In this document: in pieces, positions 25,456 through 34,482 of the stretch
Numbering within the stretch: the stretch's first letter is position 1
Layout of the letters: each line of letters starts with the position of its first letter
NCBI GenBank assembly: GCA_049315325.1
Contig: JBMOKJ010000001.1
Location: 310,001 to 374,000 of the forward strand
DNA: 64,000 nucleotides
Direction: 5' to 3'
DNA from: CAXXIC01 sp049315325
Lineage (GTDB): Bacteria > Bacteroidota > Bacteroidia > Bacteroidales > UBA7332
Position numbers and translations under genes: made by a program
The notes under the pieces: generated by a model
The model's database searches: none
The model's input: the letters and a program-made list of their open reading frames with translations, nothing else
What the model was told of the DNA's origin: nothing

Positions 25456-26433
25456 ATGGACCTATTAACAGAGATAAAACTACCCGTCAAAGAGGAACTT
25501 AACAGCTTCGAAATTCATTTCAGAGAAGCGTTACGTTCTGAAAATAAGTTGATTGAAGCTGCTGTTGATCACTTTCTACAGAAAAAAGGTAAAAACCTGC
25601 GTCCCATTTTAGTCTTACTCGCTGCCAAATGTACATCGGGAACTGTCAACCAGGCTACCCTCGATTCGGCCGTCTCTTTGGAGTTGCTTCACGACGCTAC
25701 GTTGTTGCACGACGATGTGTTGGACGAGACCAATCTGCGCCGGGGCATTGCTACAGTTAATGCTAAGTTCAGCAGTAAATTGGCAGTCTTATTGGGTGAT
25801 TTCTTCCTCTCAAACACATTGATAAAAGCCTCAGGTACAGATAATTTGCAAATTATAAAGGCTATTTCTGCCTTCTCTTCCATTTTGGTCGATGGAGAAA
25901 TTCATCAGTTGAATTCTGCTAACAATGTGGTGATATCGGAAGAGAATTACATGCAGATTATCTACAAAAAAACTGCTGCATTGTTCGTTACCTGTTTCCG
26001 AATCGGAGCACTTTCTGTAGATGCCACGCCAAAACATTTAGCAGATTTGGAGAAGTTTGCGCATGTTTTAGGGCTGATTTTCCAGATTCGTGACGATATT
26101 TTCGACTATTATACCTCGACGGATGTGGGTAAACCTACCGGAAATGATATTCGTGAAGGTAAAATCACCTTGCCGCTCATATATGCGTTGAATAATTGCA
26201 CTGCAGAGCAGAAACAAGATATGATGTCAATCATCAACGGGAAAGATTACACAGCAGAAAATATTGAAATTCTTCTCCAATTTGCTAAAGGCAATGGTGG
26301 AATTGAGTATTCGAAACAGAAGATGTTAGTAATGCAGGATGAGGCCATTGGCCACTTATCTGACTTACCAGATTCAGAATCAAAACGGTCGTTGAAGCTT
26401 ATTCTTGACTATATCATCGATAGAAACTTATAA
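25456..26433 (+). CDS. Trans-polyprenyl diphosphate synthase
   Basis: This 325-aa isoprenyl synthase of the IspA/IspB fold extends allylic diphosphates with IPP. The first aspartate-rich motif is LLHDDVLDETNLRRG (residues about 80-94) and the second is FQIRDDIFDYY (about 210-220). The residues preceding the first DDxxD are small, which suits a long-chain product. In Bacteroidota this gene usually makes the menaquinone side chain. Chain length is inferred only. It is monocistronic, ending in a hairpin shared with deoC. Confidence 0.93.
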   Translation: MDLLTEIKLPVKEELNSFEIHFREALRSENKLIEAAVDHFLQKKGKNLRPILVLLAAKCTSGTVNQATLDSAVSLELLHDATLLHDDVLDETNLRRGIATVNAKFSSKLAVLLGDFFLSNTLIKASGTDNLQIIKAISAFSSILVDGEIHQLNSANNVVISEENYMQIIYKKTAALFVTCFRIGALSVDATPKHLADLEKFAHVLGLIFQIRDDIFDYYTSTDVGKPTGNDIREGKITLPLIYALNNCTAEQKQDMMSIINGKDYTAENIEILLQFAKGNGGIEYSKQKMLVMQDEAIGHLSDLPDSESKRSLKLILDYIIDRNL

Positions 26434-26439
26434 AATAAA

Positions 26440-26472
26440 AGGCTGACAACATTCAATGTGTCAGCCTTTTTT
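26440..26472. terminator. Bidirectional terminator between the prenyl synthase gene and deoC
   Basis: AAAGGCTGACA pairs with TGTCAGCCTTT around a short loop, with T-runs on the plus strand and the complementary run on the other side. Confidence 0.85.
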
Positions 26473-26476
26473 ATGC

Positions 26477-27358
26477 TTAGAAGAATTTTATTTCTTCTCC
26501 CAATATATCAGTCAGCAGGTTGTTTGCCAATCGGCTGGCTCCGAGTCTAAAGTATTTGTTATCCAGCCATTTATCTCCAAGTACATCTTTTACAATAGAG
26601 TAGTATTTCACGGCATCGGCGGTGGTCACAATTCCACCGGCAGGTTTGAACCCAATCATTTTGCCGGTTTTGTCGTAATACTCTTTGATAGCTTCGCACA
26701 TGACATATGCCGCTTCGAGTGTGGCAGCGGGCTCCACTTTTCCGGTAGATGTCTTGATGAAATCTGCTCCTGCATAAATAGATAGGATGGAGGCTTTTTT
26801 GATGTTTGAAGCTGTTTTCAGTGCACCTGTTTCGAGTATCACTTTCAGATGAGCTTCGCGACAGCTGTCTTTGATTTCCGAAATTTCGTCGGTCATTTCC
26901 TCAAATTCGCCTGAAAGGAAGTTTCCGAGGTTGATGACAATATCCACTTCGTCAGCCCCGTCTATCACTGCGAGAGAGGTTTCTGCCACCTTTATTTCGG
27001 TGAATGTTTGCGAGAAGGGAAATCCACCCGCTACAACGGCAATATTGACGCTATCGACCTCTAAATGGCTTCTGACTATGCCTGCATAATTGGGATAGAC
27101 ACAAATAGCCGCCACGTTTTTCAATTGAGGATATTCCTGATCGAATTTGTTGACTTTTTCGGTGAATTCGATGATTTGTTTCGTGTTGTCGGTGTTGTTG
27201 AGCGAGGTCAGGTCGATGAAATTCAACAGCTGTTGATAGACCTCTTTGTTACTATTTGCTTCGAAATTCTTCTGAAGAATGGTCTCTACAGCGTGTTTCA
27301 CCTTGGCGTCATCCAAATTGGTGTTGTATTGGCTGAGTGTTTCGATGTACTTGTTCAT
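26477..27358 (-). CDS. deoC: Deoxyribose-phosphate aldolase
   Basis: This 293-aa class I aldolase cleaves 2-deoxyribose 5-phosphate to glyceraldehyde 3-phosphate and acetaldehyde. The Schiff-base lysine is in DFIKTSTGKVEPAATLE, and the proton-relay lysine in IGFKPAGGI. The aspartate-containing motif EVDIVINLGNF is also present. It is slightly longer than the E. coli enzyme because of an N-terminal extension, which is usual in Bacteroidota. It is the last gene of the uvrC-dtd-mazG-deoC operon, starting 1 bp after the mazG stop. Confidence 0.96.
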   Translation of the reverse strand: MNKYIETLSQYNTNLDDAKVKHAVETILQKNFEANSNKEVYQQLLNFIDLTSLNNTDNTKQIIEFTEKVNKFDQEYPQLKNVAAICVYPNYAGIVRSHLEVDSVNIAVVAGGFPFSQTFTEIKVAETSLAVIDGADEVDIVINLGNFLSGEFEEMTDEISEIKDSCREAHLKVILETGALKTASNIKKASILSIYAGADFIKTSTGKVEPAATLEAAYVMCEAIKEYYDKTGKMIGFKPAGGIVTTADAVKYYSIVKDVLGDKWLDNKYFRLGASRLANNLLTDILGEEIKFF

Positions 27359-27359
27359 C

Positions 27360-27686
27360 TTATTTAAGTTTAGGATTATTGGTGTGGCGGTCTTTGTCGC
27401 GGTTTATTTTTTTCTGTATGTTTTTAGCAAAAGCCTCATCGAGATTGATTCTGGTTTGGTTAGCGAGGCAGATGAGCACAAACAGGATATCGCCCATTTC
27501 GTCTGCCATATCGAAGTTTTTGTCGCTTTCTTTGCAGTTTTGTTCGCCGTAGGTTCGTGCGATGATTTTCGCCAATTCGCCTACCTCTTCTTGTAATAAA
27601 ACCATGTTGGTCAGCTCATTAAAGTAACGAACTCCGTAGGTTTTTATCCAGTTATCTACTTCATTTTGTGCGTCGGTGATTGTCAT
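27360..27686 (-). CDS. MazG-type nucleotide pyrophosphohydrolase
   Basis: This 108-aa all-alpha NTP pyrophosphatase has the family metal-binding pattern E-x-x-E ... E-x-x-D: LLQEEVGELAKIIARTYGEQ (residues about 29-48) and DMADEMGDILFVLICLAN (about 60-77). It would hydrolyse (possibly modified) nucleoside triphosphates to monophosphates plus pyrophosphate. It sits between dtd and deoC, a conserved Bacteroidales neighbourhood. Confidence 0.93.
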   Translation of the reverse strand: MTITDAQNEVDNWIKTYGVRYFNELTNMVLLQEEVGELAKIIARTYGEQNCKESDKNFDMADEMGDILFVLICLANQTRINLDEAFAKNIQKKINRDKDRHTNNPKLK

Positions 27687-27721
27687 ACTTATCGTGATTT
27701 ACTAATTAAAATGTCATTATG

Positions 27722-28174
27722 TTATTCTCTGTTTTTCGAATCCATCAAGATGGTTACGGGTCCGTCGTTGAGTAGCTCCACCTTCATATCTGCGCCGAAA
27801 ACTCCGGTTTTGACATCTTTTCCGATGGCGATGCTCATTTCGTTGCAGAACTTTTCGTACATCGGGATGGCAATTTCTGGTTTCGATGTCTTGATATATG
27901 AAGGTCGATTTCCCTTCTTGGTAGAGGCATGGAGCGTAAACTGACTCACAACCAAAACCTCTCCGTCAATGTCCAAAACCGAGCGATTCATCACTCCGTT
28001 TTCGTCGTTGAAAATACGGATATTCGCTGCTTTTTTAGTGAGCCATTCGACGTCTTCGTCGGTGTCGGCGTCTTCAATACCGACCAGAATGAGCAGACCG
28101 TGCTGAATGGCTGAATAGAGTTGCTGATCTATCGTTACCGATGCCTTGGTAACACGTTGGATAACCATCTTCAT
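27722..28174 (-). CDS. dtd: D-aminoacyl-tRNA deacylase
   Basis: This 150-aa enzyme recycles tRNA mischarged with D-amino acids (and glycine on tRNA-Ala). Signatures are SQFTLHASTKKGNRPSY (residues about 77-93, with the SQFTL catalytic threonine motif) and the cross-subunit Gly-Pro motif NDGPVTILMDS near the C-terminus. The start could be Met1 or Met3 (MVIQRV); both are in frame. It lies 27 bp downstream of uvrC. Confidence 0.97.
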   Translation of the reverse strand: MKMVIQRVTKASVTIDQQLYSAIQHGLLILVGIEDADTDEDVEWLTKKAANIRIFNDENGVMNRSVLDIDGEVLVVSQFTLHASTKKGNRPSYIKTSKPEIAIPMYEKFCNEMSIAIGKDVKTGVFGADMKVELLNDGPVTILMDSKNRE

Positions 28175-28201
28175 TGTACAAAATTAACCAATTTTGTTGT
28201 A

Positions 28202-30001
28202 TTATTTGTGAATTTGCGTAAAAAGCTTCTCGGCTCTGCTTTTTCCAATCAGTTCGGTTAACTCTTCCATCGAAGCAGCTTTGATGCGCTTGAGGCTCTT
28301 GAAATGGCTGAGAAGTGTGGTTTTGGTCTTTTCACCAATACCCTCCACGCTATCGAGCTCCGAAACTACTTGTTTCTTGCTTCTTTTCAGACGGTGGAAG
28401 GTGATTCCAAAGCGGTGAGCTTCGTCACGCAACTGCTGTATCAGCTTCAGGCTTTCAGAATTCTTATCGAGGTAAAGCGGTACCGAATCGTCGGGATAAT
28501 AGATCTCTTCGAGGCGTTTGGCGATGCCGATAATGGGGATTTTTCCATAGATTTTCAACTCATGAAGTGACTCGCAAGCGGCGTGGAGTTGTCCTTTTCC
28601 GCCGTCAATCACTATGAGGTCGGGCAGGGGAGTGTTTTCTTCGAGCATGCGGCTGTATCGGCGGTAAACAATCTCGCGCATAGAGGCAAAGTCGTCGGGT
28701 CCTTCCACGGTTTTCACGTTGAAGTGTCGGTAATCTTTCTTAGCTGGTTTGGCTTTTTTGAACACAACGCAGGCTGCCACGGGCGAGGTACCTTGTATGT
28801 TCGAGTTGTCGAAACACTCAATGTGGAAAGGCATATTGTGCAGTCGCAGATCTTTCTGCAAGGTCGAAAGAATGCGCACAGTGCGTTGCTCGGGATTCAG
28901 CTTTTCTGCTTGTTTCATGCGGTCTGCCTTGTATTGACGCACGTTTTGTTCCGACAATTCGAGCAGTTTTTTCTTGTCGCCGCGTTGCGGAATGGTAAAC
29001 AGTATATTCTGAAATTCAACGTCGGGACAGAAGGGTAGTATAATCTCTTTTGCAAAGCTTTTGAAACGTTCCCGCATCTCTACGATGGCGAGTCCTAACA
29101 GTTCCTCCTTCGGTTCGTCAAGTTTCTTCTTCATTTCGAAGGTGTAGGCTTGGTTGATAGAACCATTTGTAACGTGTAAATAGTTCACAAACAGCATATT
29201 ATCTTCTTCGATGCATGAAAATATGTCCGTATCTTGTATCATTGGGCTCACAATAACCGACTTAGATTGGTAAGTGTCAACCAGTTGCAGCTTTTCTTTG
29301 ATACGATGTGCTTCTTCGAATTCGAGCCTTCCGGCAGCATCCTGCATCTGGTGGGTGAGGTCGTCTTTGATGACCTCAATTTCGCCTTTCAGTATACGTT
29401 TTGCAGCAGCTATATGCACTGCATATTCGCTTTCCGTCTCCAACCCTTCGCAGCCCCCTTTGCAGTTTTTGATGTGAAATTCGAGGCAAACTTTGAACTT
29501 ATGTTGGCGAATATTTTCAGGTAAAAGTAGTAGTTTGCAGGTGCGAATCGGGTATATTTTCCGAATGAATTCGAGCATCGTACGCACGAGATAGACGTTG
29601 GAGTAGGGGCCGAAATACTGCGAACCGTTTCGAATAACATTGCGTGTTTGGAATATGCGCGGAAAAGGTTCGTTTGTGATGCAAATCCAGGGATATGTTT
29701 TGTCGTCTTTCAGCATTACATTGTAGCGCGGCTGAAGCTTTTTTATGAGGCTGTTTTCGAGGTGAAGTGCATCTTCTTCACTGCCAACAACGATGTAGTG
29801 AATGTCTTGAATCTTGCTTACAAGAATACGCGTTTTGGGAGAGTCGTGGTTTTTGTTGAAGTAAGAAGCCACGCGGCGCTTCAGATTTTTCGCTTTACCA
29901 ACATAGATAATCGTGTCGGTATCGTCGAAATACTGGTACACTCCCGGAGAATCGGGCAGGCTGCTGACTATGTTTTTAAGCTTCTCTTCTCTACTTTCCA
30001 C
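28202..30001 (-). CDS. uvrC: Excinuclease ABC subunit C
   Basis: This 599-aa protein makes both incisions in nucleotide excision repair. It has the GIY-YIG nuclease (SPGVYQYF ... IIYVGKAKNLKRRVASYF, residues about 18-50) and a UVR motif that pairs with UvrB (LEFEEAHRIKEKLQLVD, about 225). A C-terminal RNase H-like nuclease follows (IECFDNSNIQGTSPVA and LIVIDGGKGQL), then a tandem HhH (VEGIGEKTKTTLLSHF). It is the first gene of the uvrC-dtd-mazG-deoC operon. Confidence 0.98.
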   Translation of the reverse strand: MESREEKLKNIVSSLPDSPGVYQYFDDTDTIIYVGKAKNLKRRVASYFNKNHDSPKTRILVSKIQDIHYIVVGSEEDALHLENSLIKKLQPRYNVMLKDDKTYPWICITNEPFPRIFQTRNVIRNGSQYFGPYSNVYLVRTMLEFIRKIYPIRTCKLLLLPENIRQHKFKVCLEFHIKNCKGGCEGLETESEYAVHIAAAKRILKGEIEVIKDDLTHQMQDAAGRLEFEEAHRIKEKLQLVDTYQSKSVIVSPMIQDTDIFSCIEEDNMLFVNYLHVTNGSINQAYTFEMKKKLDEPKEELLGLAIVEMRERFKSFAKEIILPFCPDVEFQNILFTIPQRGDKKKLLELSEQNVRQYKADRMKQAEKLNPEQRTVRILSTLQKDLRLHNMPFHIECFDNSNIQGTSPVAACVVFKKAKPAKKDYRHFNVKTVEGPDDFASMREIVYRRYSRMLEENTPLPDLIVIDGGKGQLHAACESLHELKIYGKIPIIGIAKRLEEIYYPDDSVPLYLDKNSESLKLIQQLRDEAHRFGITFHRLKRSKKQVVSELDSVEGIGEKTKTTLLSHFKSLKRIKAASMEELTELIGKSRAEKLFTQIHK

Positions 30002-30039
30002 GTTGAAAATCGTTTTGTTTGCTCTTCTGTCTATTGACT

Positions 30040-30095
30040 CAAAGCCTCACAAAGATAAGAAAGAATTTCTACTTTTTCATCCTAGTGAGGCTTTG
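30040..30095 (-). promoter_or_regulatory. uvrC promoter flanked by an 11-bp inverted repeat
   Basis: TATCTTTG on the minus strand (30057-30050) is a TAnnTTTG box 49 bp upstream of the uvrC ATG. It is enclosed by a perfect 11-bp inverted repeat, CAAAGCCTCAC at 30040-30050 and GTGAGGCTTTG at 30085-30095. No T-run follows the hairpin, so an operator is at least as likely as a terminator for the upstream ade gene. Confidence 0.55.
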
Positions 30096-30132
30096 TGTGA
30101 TGTTTGCTGTCTAGTCTACATTTCTGAATTTC

Positions 30133-31764
30133 TCACTCCTCAAACAGCGAAGTAAATTCGAATTTCGTGACATCAAACAGACCTTTGGAGGAGAGTTTTA
30201 TTTTGGGGATGACGATTAAACTCATGAATGATAGCGTGAGGAATGGATCTTCAAGTTCAGAGCCCATTTCGGTGACGAGTGATTTGATTTGTTCCTGAAT
30301 GTGCGCCACCGCTTTGGCTGGTCGATGAGTCATCAGTCCGGCGATTTCGAGCTGCAATACTTCTGTTTTGTCGTTGTTGGTCACCACCATACCGCCTTTG
30401 TTGTCGATAAGGAGGTTGGTTGCTTTCATAATATCTTCGTCCGAAACACCTACTACAACCAGATTATGATTGTCGTGCGAAATGCTGGTTGCCATGGCTC
30501 CATTTTTGATGCCGATGCCCCTTATAAAACCCACTGAAATCTCCTTCGGGCAATAACGATTGATTGCCACCAGCTTTAAAACATCTTCTTCCGTATTGCT
30601 GATAATGTAACCGTTCTCAGTCTTTGGTGTGCTGAGGTGAGTTTCGGTAAGTAAATCACCGCAGACGCAGTCGATTATTTTGATGCGATTGCCTGTAGCT
30701 TTCACCTGAATGTCTTCAATCGATATTTTTTCGCAATCGAATCGGTTAATGGATTCAACTGTTGAGTCGAGAGGGGAAGAAGTAGCTTCATTTTGGTCGA
30801 ACACTACATTTCCTTTGATGACTGTTTTCAGTATGTTGATTGAAAAGAGGTTGTCAATCTCTATGAAATCGGCACTATCGCCCTCTTGCAGCATACCTGC
30901 GGGAATGGCATAATGATTCGCCACATTGAGTGATGCGCAACGAATTACGTCGAATGGATTGTATCCATATTGAATAGCTTTGCGAATGGAGCCGGGGAGA
31001 TAGTCTTTGAGCAACGTTTCGGCAGGCATATCGTCGCAGCAAAACATCACTTGCGTCGGATGTGATGCGATGATAGGGTGGAGCGCGTCGAAATTGCGTG
31101 CGGCACTTCCTTCGCGAATGAGCACTTTCATGCCGAGGTTCATCTTTTCGACTGCTTCTTCGATGGTGGTGCATTCGTGGTCGGTGGAGATGCCTGCCGC
31201 GGCGTAGAGTTTCACATCTGAAGAACTCATCATGGGGGCGTGCCCGTCGATGGGTTTTCCGTGTCGGTTCGCGCTATTTATTTTGCTCATCACTTCGTTG
31301 TCTGCTCCAATCACGCCTGGATAGTCCATCATTTCGGCTAAGAAATGCACATCGTCGCGGCTAAGTAGTTCTTCGATTTCGGTTGGGCCGAGTTTAGCGC
31401 CTGCCGGTTCGAGAGGAGTAGAGGGAACACACGATGGAGCACCGAACCAAAAATAGAATGGAGTGCGCTTGCCGTTTTCAATCATGAAGTCCACACCTTT
31501 TGTTCCTAACACATTTGCTATTTCGTGCGGGTCGGCTACTGCGCCAATGACTCCATGCCGCACTGCCTCACGAGCATAATGCTCTGGTGTAAGCAATGTG
31601 CTTTCGATGTGGATGTGTGAATCTATGATTCCTGGAAGAAGATAGGTCGAGTAGGTTTCGGTTGTCTCTTCGATTTTGATGATGGTGCCATTTTCGATGT
31701 GCACAATCGCCGGGTAGATTTTGTCCTTAACAACATCCACCAGATTGCCTTTAATTGTCTTCAT
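30133..31764 (-). CDS. ade: Adenine deaminase (Ade type)
   Basis: This 543-aa amidohydrolase-superfamily enzyme converts adenine to hypoxanthine. Metal-site motifs are LPGIIDSHIHIEST (residues about 44-57, HxH), GHAPMMSSSDV (about 188) and STDHECTTIEEAVEKM (about 206). The C-terminal Ade domain contains VVTNNDKTEVLQLEIAGLMT. Length fits bacterial Ade. It lies between mnmG and uvrC, where many Bacteroidales carry apt. Both act on free adenine. Confidence 0.94.
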   Translation of the reverse strand: MKTIKGNLVDVVKDKIYPAIVHIENGTIIKIEETTETYSTYLLPGIIDSHIHIESTLLTPEHYAREAVRHGVIGAVADPHEIANVLGTKGVDFMIENGKRTPFYFWFGAPSCVPSTPLEPAGAKLGPTEIEELLSRDDVHFLAEMMDYPGVIGADNEVMSKINSANRHGKPIDGHAPMMSSSDVKLYAAAGISTDHECTTIEEAVEKMNLGMKVLIREGSAARNFDALHPIIASHPTQVMFCCDDMPAETLLKDYLPGSIRKAIQYGYNPFDVIRCASLNVANHYAIPAGMLQEGDSADFIEIDNLFSINILKTVIKGNVVFDQNEATSSPLDSTVESINRFDCEKISIEDIQVKATGNRIKIIDCVCGDLLTETHLSTPKTENGYIISNTEEDVLKLVAINRYCPKEISVGFIRGIGIKNGAMATSISHDNHNLVVVGVSDEDIMKATNLLIDNKGGMVVTNNDKTEVLQLEIAGLMTHRPAKAVAHIQEQIKSLVTEMGSELEDPFLTLSFMSLIVIPKIKLSSKGLFDVTKFEFTSLFEE

Positions 31765-31774
31765 ATGCTCTTAA

Positions 31775-31790
31775 TGTTTCACGTGAAACA
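31775..31790. promoter_or_regulatory. parS ParB binding site (perfect 16-bp palindrome)
   Basis: TGTTTCACGTGAAACA is the canonical, fully symmetric parS sequence. It lies 10 bp upstream of the ade start codon in non-coding DNA, 9.2 kb from the second parS-type site at 22568. Confidence 0.9.
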
Positions 31791-31923
31791 GCTAGTGATT
31801 TCACTTTTAAAATGCCCATCTGATGGGCTGTGTGGGATTGGGTTGTGCTTGTTTTTGAAAATTTGTGTTTTCAAAAAAGAGTGAAATCATCCCTGTTTTT
31901 ATTAACTCCTCAAACCGGAGGGC

Positions 31924-31963
31924 TTTTACTTTTTTTCTACAGCAAAAAAAAGTAAACAAAAAA
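31924..31963. repeat. A/T-run hairpin repeat, copy 1 (right after mnmG)
   Basis: TTTTACTTTTTTTC, a short spacer, then GCAAAAAAAAGTAAACAAA form a near-perfect hairpin. A second copy with the same orientation lies at 34152-34189, on the other side of mnmG. Confidence 0.75.
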
Positions 31964-32197
31964 TGCCGCCGCTGTGGATAAAAGACTAAAAATGGACTTC
32001 ATTCCGCTAAAACCACCCAAACTCAACTTGACGAAATACGTCAAGTCTCAAACAAGGGTGATTTTTACGCTCCACTACGTCAATTTTCTTAACGTCTTTT
32101 CTCCAAGGCGGATGTAAGATTCTACGGTTTTGAAAGTTTATAATCTGCGCAACTGAAACTTACACGTCAATATGTCCACTTCTCTATTGACTGCCGC

Positions 32198-34072
32198 TTA
32201 TCTGCCCATCAATACGAGTAGAATGTTGATGTCGCTCGGCGAGATGCCGGGTATTCGTCCGGCTTGTGCGATGGTTTCTGGGTCGATCTTGGTCAGCTTC
32301 TGGCGCGCCTCCGTAGAAAGCGAAGGAATAGTATTGTAATCGAATCGACCTTTGATGTGGATGTTTTCGAGTCGATTGATTTTGTCCGCAATAATGCGTT
32401 CGCGTTCGATGTAGCCGCTGTATTTGATTTGAATCTCTACGGCTTCGAGGATTTCTTCTTTACGTGACGCCGTTTTTTCTATCTCCTCTTTGAATGCAGG
32501 AATAAGTTCGGCGATATTCTCTATCGTAACCTGAGGACGTGCGATTAAGTCGATTAATTTGCATCCGTGCTTTAGTACAGATGTGCCTATCTTTTCGAGT
32601 CCTTCGTTGATAATACTTGGCTTGATAGAGTAGTTGCGTGCAAATGCGAGCAATCTATCTATTTCTTCTGTTTTGTCTTTTAATAAAGAAGTCCGTTCAG
32701 ATCGAGCTAAACCTAGTTTTTCGCCCTTGGGTGTAAGGCGCGCATCGGCGTCGTCTTGACGAAGCAAAATTCGGTATTCGGCACGAGAGGTAAACATTCG
32801 GTAGGGCTCGTCCACCCCTTTGGTTACAAGGTCGTCAATCAATACACCAATATAGGCTTCGTTGCGGTTCAAAATAAATGATTCGCCTCCGTGGCAATTG
32901 ATGTGTGCATTGATGCCCGCCATGATACCCTGACCCGCTGCTTCTTCGTATCCAGTTGTACCATTGATTTGACCCGCGAAAAAGAGGTTTTTGATTGCTT
33001 TTGTTTCGAGCGTGTGTTTGAGTTGGGTAGGATCGAAGAAATCGTATTCGATGGCGTAACCCGGACGATAGATGCGGATGTTTCTGAAGGCAGGTATTTT
33101 CTTCAACGCATTGAGTTGCACGTCGAGTGGGAGAGACGAAGAGAAGCCGTTCAGGTAATATTCCTGTGTGTTTTCTCCTTCTGGCTCGAGAAAGAGTTGA
33201 TGTTCGAGCTTGTCTGCGAAGGTCACAATCTTGGTTTCGATGCTCGGGCAATAGCGTGGTCCGATGCTCTGGATTTGTCCGTTGTAAAGGGGAGAATCTG
33301 CCAAACCATTGCGCAAAACTTCGTGCGCCTCTTCGTTGGTATAAAGTGTCCAGCAGCTGAGTTGCTTCAATGTTTTGGGGGCGTGGTCGAGGTAAGAGAA
33401 TTTGTGGAAATCCATCTCGCCTTTTTGCTCTTCGGTGAGCGAGAAATCTACGCTTCGGCCGTCAATTCTGACAGGGGTGCCTGTTTTCATGCGGTCGGTG
33501 CGAATGCCTGCTCCGATCAATTGCTCGGTGATGCCGTAAGATGCGGGTTCGGAGACACGTCCGCCGCGCAGCTGTGTTTTGCCAATGTGCATCAATCCAT
33601 TGAGGAAGGTGCCGTTGGTCATCACCACCGTTTTGGCACGGAAAGTGACGCCGAGACCTGTAACAACGCCTTCGACGGTATTGTTGTTAATCACGAGTTG
33701 AACGACCGAATCTTGCCAAATATCGAGGTTGTCGGTATTCTCGAGCTTCAATCGCCAAAGTTCGCTGAAACGCATACGGTCGCTTTGTGCTCGTGGGCTC
33801 CACATAGCAGGACCTTTGGATCGGTTGAGCATGCGGAATTGTATGGCGGTTTTGTCTGTCACGATTCCCATTTGTCCGCCGAGTGCATCGATTTCGCGGA
33901 CAATCTGTCCTTTGGCGATGCCTCCCACGGCAGGGTTGCAACTCATTTGTGCTATTTTATTCATGTCCATCGTAATGAGCACGGTCTTTGAGCCGAGATT
34001 GGCGGCTGCCGAGGCGGCTTCGCAACCGGCATGACCTGCACCTATTACAATTACGTCGTATTTAAAATCCAT
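32198..34072 (-). CDS. mnmG: tRNA uridine 5-carboxymethylaminomethyl modification enzyme MnmG (GidA)
   Basis: This 624-aa FAD enzyme works with MnmE to install cmnm5 at U34 of tRNAs. The N-terminal FAD motif is VIVIGAGHAGCEAASAAA. GidA signatures include CNPAVGGIAKGQIVREIDALGG, described here only by its position (residues about 46-67), and GPRYCPSIETKIVTF. The C-terminal helical domain with YSGYIERE binds MnmE/tRNA. The open frame extends seven codons upstream (MQSIIKP), but the family normally begins MDFKYDVIVIGAG, so I start at 34072. gidA-type genes are often origin-proximal, consistent with the nearby parS sites. Confidence 0.96.
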   Translation of the reverse strand: MDFKYDVIVIGAGHAGCEAASAAANLGSKTVLITMDMNKIAQMSCNPAVGGIAKGQIVREIDALGGQMGIVTDKTAIQFRMLNRSKGPAMWSPRAQSDRMRFSELWRLKLENTDNLDIWQDSVVQLVINNNTVEGVVTGLGVTFRAKTVVMTNGTFLNGLMHIGKTQLRGGRVSEPASYGITEQLIGAGIRTDRMKTGTPVRIDGRSVDFSLTEEQKGEMDFHKFSYLDHAPKTLKQLSCWTLYTNEEAHEVLRNGLADSPLYNGQIQSIGPRYCPSIETKIVTFADKLEHQLFLEPEGENTQEYYLNGFSSSLPLDVQLNALKKIPAFRNIRIYRPGYAIEYDFFDPTQLKHTLETKAIKNLFFAGQINGTTGYEEAAGQGIMAGINAHINCHGGESFILNRNEAYIGVLIDDLVTKGVDEPYRMFTSRAEYRILLRQDDADARLTPKGEKLGLARSERTSLLKDKTEEIDRLLAFARNYSIKPSIINEGLEKIGTSVLKHGCKLIDLIARPQVTIENIAELIPAFKEEIEKTASRKEEILEAVEIQIKYSGYIERERIIADKINRLENIHIKGRFDYNTIPSLSTEARQKLTKIDPETIAQAGRIPGISPSDINILLVLMGR

Positions 34073-34151
34073 TGGTTTGATAATTGATTGCATTAAAATA
34101 AACAGGTGTTAAGTAAAGTTGAAATTAGTCAACTTACTTCGCTACCGCGGG

Positions 34152-34189
34152 TTTTACTTTTTTTGGCGCAAAAAAAGTAAACAAAAAAA
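34152..34189. repeat. A/T-run hairpin repeat, copy 2 (upstream of mnmG)
   Basis: TTTTACTTTTTTTGGCGC followed by AAAAAAAGTAAACAAAAAAA is the same element and orientation as 31924-31963, with a different loop. Confidence 0.75.
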
Positions 34190-34482
34190 CATAGTCGAAA
34201 TAACTCGCTCAATCGTCCATACAACGAACAACCTATTTATTCAATGTTTGTAATTGGACTCTCTCACTCTACAAGATTTCGACGTTTGGTATTTGTGTTT
34301 GTCCCCACTGGGACTTACGATTTCGTGTTTTCTTATACCGATAATCGTCGTTTAAGAATTGCCAAATTAATTTTACACCAGCTTGACTAAATTTTTTGCA
34401 AAGATAGTGGTTTATTACTAACATTTTGCGGGGGAATAGGTTCAGTTTTTTAAGGGAATGATGGGGTGAGGGAATGAAGTGG

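Larger units (their letters stand above)
31765..32197. other. 433-bp spacer between ade and mnmG
   Basis: This stretch holds no gene. It contains a perfect parS site (31775-31790), a small palindrome GCCCATCTGATGGGC (31814-31828), the A/T-run hairpin repeat (31924-31963), one TGTGGATAA (31973-31981, a consensus DnaA box, though chance is possible), and a CTTGACG...CGTCAAG inverted repeat (32027-32045). Confidence 0.7.

Noticed and set aside
31973..31981. Consensus DnaA box TGTGGATAA as an origin signal
   Set aside because: It is a single box; the same 9-mer also occurs inside genes at 39679 and 55375, so chance is sufficient.
32891..33991. 366-aa open frame opposite mnmG
   Set aside because: It is the antisense shadow of a highly conserved gene, with no recognisable domains and composition typical of a reverse frame.
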